Assembly (NCBI GenBank): GCA_029247785.1
Contig: JAQWKP010000293.1
Span: forward strand, 1 to 40,212
From: Novosphingobium sp.
Lineage (GTDB): Bacteria > Pseudomonadota > Alphaproteobacteria > Sphingomonadales > Sphingomonadaceae
DNA length: 40,212 bases
Direction: 5' to 3'
Shown here piece after piece: positions 36,733 through 40,212 of this stretch. A program made the translations under genes and the position numbers. The notes beneath the pieces are model-generated. The model saw only the letters and a program-made list of their open reading frames with translations. It was not told where the DNA came from and did not search any database. Within the stretch, counting starts at the first letter, position 1. Each line of letters begins with the position of its first letter.

Positions 36733-37764
36733 CTATTCTCGCTGGCTGGACATTTTAGCCAGCTCGCGGGCCATGGCCCGGCCGATGACCGGAGAATAAT
36801 GTGTGAGATCGATGAAATGGCAGTCGATGGAACCATGGGGGCAGAAAGGAAGGCCCATGGCAGCTTTTATTTCGGGCGTATTGAAGTCTATGAACCTGGC
36901 TCCCGCATTTTCGGTGATTGCCTTGGTCTCGGCGGTCCACCTGTGGAATTCTTCCTCCAAACCCGCCTTGCCGTGCGAGGCCCGAATGGCCTGGGTTAGG
37001 GGCTCTGAGTAGACAATCGTTTCGACGCCATGCTCACGCAATTCGGTCAGTAATTGCCTGGTTGGTTGATAGGATTGGGTAATCTCGTTTCGGTCACCTC
37101 TCTCCAGGGTCAAGGCAATCCGGCGCCAGCTGGCAGGAATAGACCGCAGGGCCCTGATGCGGGTGATTCCGTCAATCTGTTGAATGAATGGCTGGCCGGT
37201 GACTGCCCCGTCAGGGGCAAAAAGCGGCCTGCACCCCTGGCCCAATTGGGTCAGCGTGCGCAACGCCTCGTTGTTTGCAAAACCTCGCATGACATAGGCT
37301 GCACGAGGCCAGAGCGCGTTGGAAATTGGTTGTATTGGCGGAGGCTGACGTTCCGTGCCGACAAGCCCGAGACTGAGCCCGATATAGGCTTTCTCCAGTC
37401 GTCCCCCCGCCTTGGCGTCGGCGACAAGGCCCGCATGGTCGTGAATTGTCGCACCGCTAACGCCGAGATTCAGCACGGGCCCCTGTCCCAGCAGGGAGAG
37501 AGCGCCGCTGTCGAAACCGAATTCCGCGCGTGACGATCCGAGAATGACGGCTCGCGGCTTTTCGCGATAGGCGATTATCGATTTGTAAGGTCGGACCCAC
37601 TTGCTCTTCGCCCCAGCGGAGCAAATGGCATTGCCTTGCGTCAATCCCTGCGGATCAACGATGAACAACACCGCCGCGAGCGCCAGAAGAACCAAGGTCA
37701 CCACACCGAGAAGTGACATGAAGTAACCTGTGGTTCCTGGGCCTTCCAACTTAGAATTGGACAT
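36733..37764 (-). CDS. membrane-anchored SGNH-like hydrolase/acetyltransferase partner of MBOAT
   Basis: 343 residues. One N-terminal membrane segment (about residues 15-37) anchors a periplasmic domain. ILGSSRAEFGFD (75-86) looks like the catalytic Ser block of SGNH proteins with GSSR in place of GDSx. DLTHYSP near the C-terminus gives a D-x-x-H pair. This fits the periplasmic partners (AlgJ/AlgX-like) that transfer acyl groups passed across the membrane by MBOAT proteins. ATG 37764 overlaps the end of the MBOAT gene by 14 bp; an in-frame ATG at 37803 would overlap more. The acceptor (exopolysaccharide, lipid A or other) is unknown. Confidence 0.7.
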   Translation of the reverse strand: MSNSKLEGPGTTGYFMSLLGVVTLVLLALAAVLFIVDPQGLTQGNAICSAGAKSKWVRPYKSIIAYREKPRAVILGSSRAEFGFDSGALSLLGQGPVLNLGVSGATIHDHAGLVADAKAGGRLEKAYIGLSLGLVGTERQPPPIQPISNALWPRAAYVMRGFANNEALRTLTQLGQGCRPLFAPDGAVTGQPFIQQIDGITRIRALRSIPASWRRIALTLERGDRNEITQSYQPTRQLLTELREHGVETIVYSEPLTQAIRASHGKAGLEEEFHRWTAETKAITENAGARFIDFNTPEIKAAMGLPFCPHGSIDCHFIDLTHYSPVIGRAMARELAKMSSQRE

Positions 37765-39223
37765 AGATAAACCGTTCAGTCTTGTCTTGCACGGCGACAG
37801 CAAGGAGGCCGAGAATCAGGGCAAGTCCGGTCACCGCCCCCCATGCTGCATTGGGCTTGAAATGCAGAAAACCTTCACTCCAGTGGGCTGGCTGCTGCTC
37901 TGCCCGCGTGCGCAATTCGGTGAACTTCCAGTGCCGCCGGAAGAGCTGTCCAGCATCGGGGCCAATCCAGACAAAGCAAGCGGCGAGTACCGGTAGGCCC
38001 AGCCAATACCATCTCAGCGTCACCGGGATTTCAGTCCCGGCGTTGATCAGGCCACTATAGATATTTGCAGCAGTCGCCAGAGTCGGAGATCTGAACAGAA
38101 CGCCGATCAGGCACGTCACCAGGAACGTTGCGGCGATGGCAAGGGGAACTGGAAGTGGCTTGCGGCCCGCCCGCCGACCCCGGTCCTTGCGCCAGTGCAA
38201 ATACAGCAGGATCGCGGTCTGGGCGACTGCCCAAATAATGAAAGTCGGGGTTAGGCCATGCCACAGGCCTGCCAGGACACCGGATACGGCGAGTGCAGCG
38301 GGGATCGGCCATGCCAGGCATTTGACCAGAGGCAGGAAGACATTGCCGCGCATGAATTCACCGAAACTGATGTGCCATCGCCGCCAGAAATCAGCGAGAT
38401 TGCGGGCAAAGAACGGTCGGTCGAAATTGAGTGGGACTTTCATTCCCATCATCATGGCCAGGCCGATAGCCATTTCCGCATAGGCGGTGAAATCGAAAAG
38501 CAACTGAAACTGGAAGGTGAGAATCGCAAACCAGGCATCGCCCATTGCGATCGGCTGCAGTTCGGCGACTGCAAATACGTGATTGGTGGGAATTGCGAGC
38601 AAGAAGACCAGCACTGCCTTTTTCAGCAGCCCGAGGGCGAACACGGCAATCCCGATTGCCAGCCATTTCGGGTTAACATGGTCCAGGGCGCGGTCGTCCA
38701 GTTGCTGCGCAACATTCTCGAACCGAACGATCGGCCCGAGCACCAGCTGAGGGAAGAACAGTACGAAAAACAGGTATCGCGGAAGGGTCACCGCCTTGAT
38801 TGTGCCGCGAAAGCAGCTGGCGACGAAGCCGATCTGCTGAAATGTGATGAAGGACAAGGCAAGCGGGAGCAGGACATCTTGTGCAACCGTAAAACCCACA
38901 GGTCCACGAGCGGCTAGGATGTGAATCTTGAAGGAGAGCAACAGCGCGATATTGGCGATCACTGCCAGCGAGATAACCGCCTTCTTCCGCGCAGAATGTT
39001 CACTGGACAAATTCAATAGCGCTTTGCCCGCACAAAAATTCACAGTGATGGAAGCACCAAGAACAAGCAGGTTTGACCAGCCGGATGCGCCGTAGAAAAC
39101 GGCAGAAGCCATAGTAAGAAAAGCCATCCGGCGTTCGCCGGCGCGTGGCCCCCTGATTGCGAAGAATATCACAAGTGTCAGGGGAAGAAACAGAAAGAGG
39201 AACGGCGTGCTGGCGAAATTCAT
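37751..39223 (-). CDS. MBOAT-family O-acyltransferase (AlgI-like)
   Basis: 490 residues with about ten to twelve hydrophobic segments. The MBOAT core is clear: FDFTAYAEMAIGLAMMMG, NFDRPFFARNLADFWRRWHIS, and SGVLAGLWHGLTPTFIIWA with the catalytic His in GLWHG. AlgI-type proteins move acyl groups from a cytoplasmic donor across the inner membrane for O-acylation of cell-surface polymers. The usual RDY-x-Y-x-P-L-GG strip after WHIS is replaced by FGEFMRGNVFLPL, so it is a divergent member. It is co-transcribed with the SGNH-like gene. No polysaccharide synthesis genes are near, so the acceptor cannot be named. Confidence 0.88.
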   Translation of the reverse strand: MNFASTPFLFLFLPLTLVIFFAIRGPRAGERRMAFLTMASAVFYGASGWSNLLVLGASITVNFCAGKALLNLSSEHSARKKAVISLAVIANIALLLSFKIHILAARGPVGFTVAQDVLLPLALSFITFQQIGFVASCFRGTIKAVTLPRYLFFVLFFPQLVLGPIVRFENVAQQLDDRALDHVNPKWLAIGIAVFALGLLKKAVLVFLLAIPTNHVFAVAELQPIAMGDAWFAILTFQFQLLFDFTAYAEMAIGLAMMMGMKVPLNFDRPFFARNLADFWRRWHISFGEFMRGNVFLPLVKCLAWPIPAALAVSGVLAGLWHGLTPTFIIWAVAQTAILLYLHWRKDRGRRAGRKPLPVPLAIAATFLVTCLIGVLFRSPTLATAANIYSGLINAGTEIPVTLRWYWLGLPVLAACFVWIGPDAGQLFRRHWKFTELRTRAEQQPAHWSEGFLHFKPNAAWGAVTGLALILGLLAVAVQDKTERFIYVQF

Positions 39224-39408
39224 GGGGCAGGGTCGCCTTCAGGCGGACCGATCGCCAAGAGCAGAGTGCCGCGCGTTGCCATAGGCCTGGCTACATGTTC
39301 CGCGCTGCAATGTCTGCCACTCGATTTGCTCTAGCGCCACGAGCTCAGAGGCACACTCCATCAGCAAACAGCACTTCATGTCATTGCCCCCATTTGGCCA
39401 AAGCGTGC

Positions 39409-39960
39409 CTATCCCTGAGGCGTGTTCGCTGGGTCGCGGGTCAATGGCAGCGGTCGCAAGTAAGACGGATCGCTTTGGTCACGCGCGGACTGGCCGAGCG
39501 ATCCGGGAAGGTCGGTCATGCCCGCGCGGTCGTCGAATGCAGGCGCTTCGATCGAGCCCTCTGGCAGGCTTACTCGCGAGACGATCCCCCATTTCCGGTC
39601 GCGCCTCTCCAGCCGGTCGACGAACCGTCCGAACGACAGCCTGTTCTGACCCGTCGGCAGTACTGAAAAGCAGCGGACATAGGTTTCGGTATGGGCGGTG
39701 TCTCCGTCGATTTCGCAGCTGTGATTGCTCAATATGTGCTGGGTGCGAAGCTCTCCGGTCCTGTGAAATTCCAGAACATCTTCGACGAACTGCTCGCAGA
39801 GGGCGATGCGTGCGCCGTGATCCTCGATAGCACCAGGATGATAGGCCGATAGCGCCATTGCGTGATCCAGCCGGTCCATGCCTCGCGCATAACGCAACAT
39901 GCACTCCCAGATGCGCTGACGATCCAGCAACTCTTCCAAGTCAGTAGTATTGACGGTCAT
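39409..39960 (-). CDS. SnoaL-like (NTF2-fold) protein
   Basis: 183 residues. The first 130 fit the SnoaL-like/NTF2 cone: a helix pair with LLDRQRIWECMLRYARGMDRLDHAMALSAYHPGA (start and end given in part), Asp/His residues of the polar pocket (DHGARIA), and long beta strands HILSNHSCEIDGDTAHTETYV. The C-terminal 45 residues are polar and probably disordered. GGGAGA precedes the ATG. Such proteins are isomerases, dehydratases or small-molecule binding proteins and are common in aromatic and steroid catabolism. It is alone between the MBOAT pair and rpoD. Function unknown. Confidence 0.8.
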   Translation of the reverse strand: MTVNTTDLEELLDRQRIWECMLRYARGMDRLDHAMALSAYHPGAIEDHGARIALCEQFVEDVLEFHRTGELRTQHILSNHSCEIDGDTAHTETYVRCFSVLPTGQNRLSFGRFVDRLERRDRKWGIVSRVSLPEGSIEAPAFDDRAGMTDLPGSLGQSARDQSDPSYLRPLPLTRDPANTPQG

Positions 39961-40011
39961 TGGTATCTCCCGGTGCCGAGGCTACTGGGAGCAAGAGATC
40001 GCGGCAATGGC

Positions 40012-40212
40012 CTACTGATCCAGGAAAGACCGCATCTTCCGCGAGCGGCTCGGGTGCTTGAGCTTCCGCAGCGCCTTCGCCTCGATCTGGCGGATGCGTT
40101 CGCGGGTTACGTCGAACTGCTTGCCTACTTCTTCTAGCGTGTGGTCGGTATTCATGTCGATGCCGAAACGCATGCGGAGCACCTTAGCTTCGCGCTGTGT
40201 GAGACTGCCTAG
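40012..40212 (-). CDS. rpoD: RNA polymerase primary sigma factor (C-terminal part)
   Basis: The last 66 codons of a sigma-70 protein, cut by the window end. Region 4 is almost complete: [16 protein letters not shown], then [21 protein letters not shown] (the -35-recognition helix-turn-helix, given in part) and [19 protein letters not shown] at the C-terminus. The wording '[18 protein letters not shown]' is that of primary sigma factors of alphaproteobacteria. The stop is TAG at 40012-40014. The start and regions 1-3 lie outside the window. Confidence 0.95.
   Translation of the reverse strand, partial: LGSLTQREAKVLRMRFGIDMNTDHTLEEVGKQFDVTRERIRQIEAKALRKLKHPSRSRKMRSFLDQ

Overview
The window reads as chromosomal DNA of an alphaproteobacterium of the order Sphingomonadales (Sphingomonas/Novosphingobium/Erythrobacter type). 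This is inferred from the protein families and from gene order (serB/miaA-ilvBN-ilvC-leuA, xseB-ispA, coaD-cyclophilin-queA-tgt, rpiB-glyA-nrdR-trmJ, rpsD, rpoD) and from high GC content. A strain cannot be named from the sequence. I see no transposase, integrase, phage gene, CRISPR array or rRNA.

Layout. 1-1331: the tail of an NAD(P)-binding protein, a short-chain dehydrogenase, and two tRNA-Glu genes (CUC and UUC) behind one good promoter. 1408-5273: recJ (-), then a flavodoxin-like protein, an unknown protein and a translationally coupled AHH-type HNH nuclease (+). 5404-7808: two tandem paralogous two-hotdog (MaoC/FAS1-like) dehydratases. 7859-15068: branched-chain amino-acid genes on the minus strand (ilvB, a 71-codon ORF, ilvN, a PPOX-type flavoprotein, ilvC, then leuA), with a plus-strand epoxide hydrolase between ilvC and leuA. 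15173-17057: miaA and serB, head to head with overlapping starts. 17061-24428: an exported DUF1254/DUF1214-type protein, purL, then xseB-ispA-coaD-cyclophilin-queA.

24486-32377 is the accessory-rich part. A globin-like protein, a cytochrome P450 and a DUF2282-type lipoprotein sit on the minus strand between queA and tgt, which usually neighbour each other. After tgt comes a compact minus-strand operon: TauD-like oxygenase, phosphotriesterase-like lactonase, SDR, Rieske oxygenase and a coupled 116-codon protein. Then follow rpsD, chorismate mutase, the rpiB-glyA-nrdR-trmJ operon, an MBOAT/SGNH acyltransferase pair, a SnoaL-like protein and the end of rpoD.

The catabolic genes (two dehydratases, epoxide hydrolase, DUF1214 protein, P450, Rieske oxygenase, TauD-like oxygenase, lactonase, two SDRs, SnoaL-like protein) suggest breakdown of hydrophobic cyclic compounds such as terpenoids, steroids or aromatics. 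The substrate is not evident, and no transcription factor lies beside them. The most unusual points are: a TauD-family protein with Tyr in place of the distal iron-binding His; an orphan DUF2282 (bufferin-like) protein carrying a lipobox; the AHH nuclease coupled to an unknown gene; two non-ilv genes inside the ilvBNC operon; and the overlapping divergent starts of miaA and serB.
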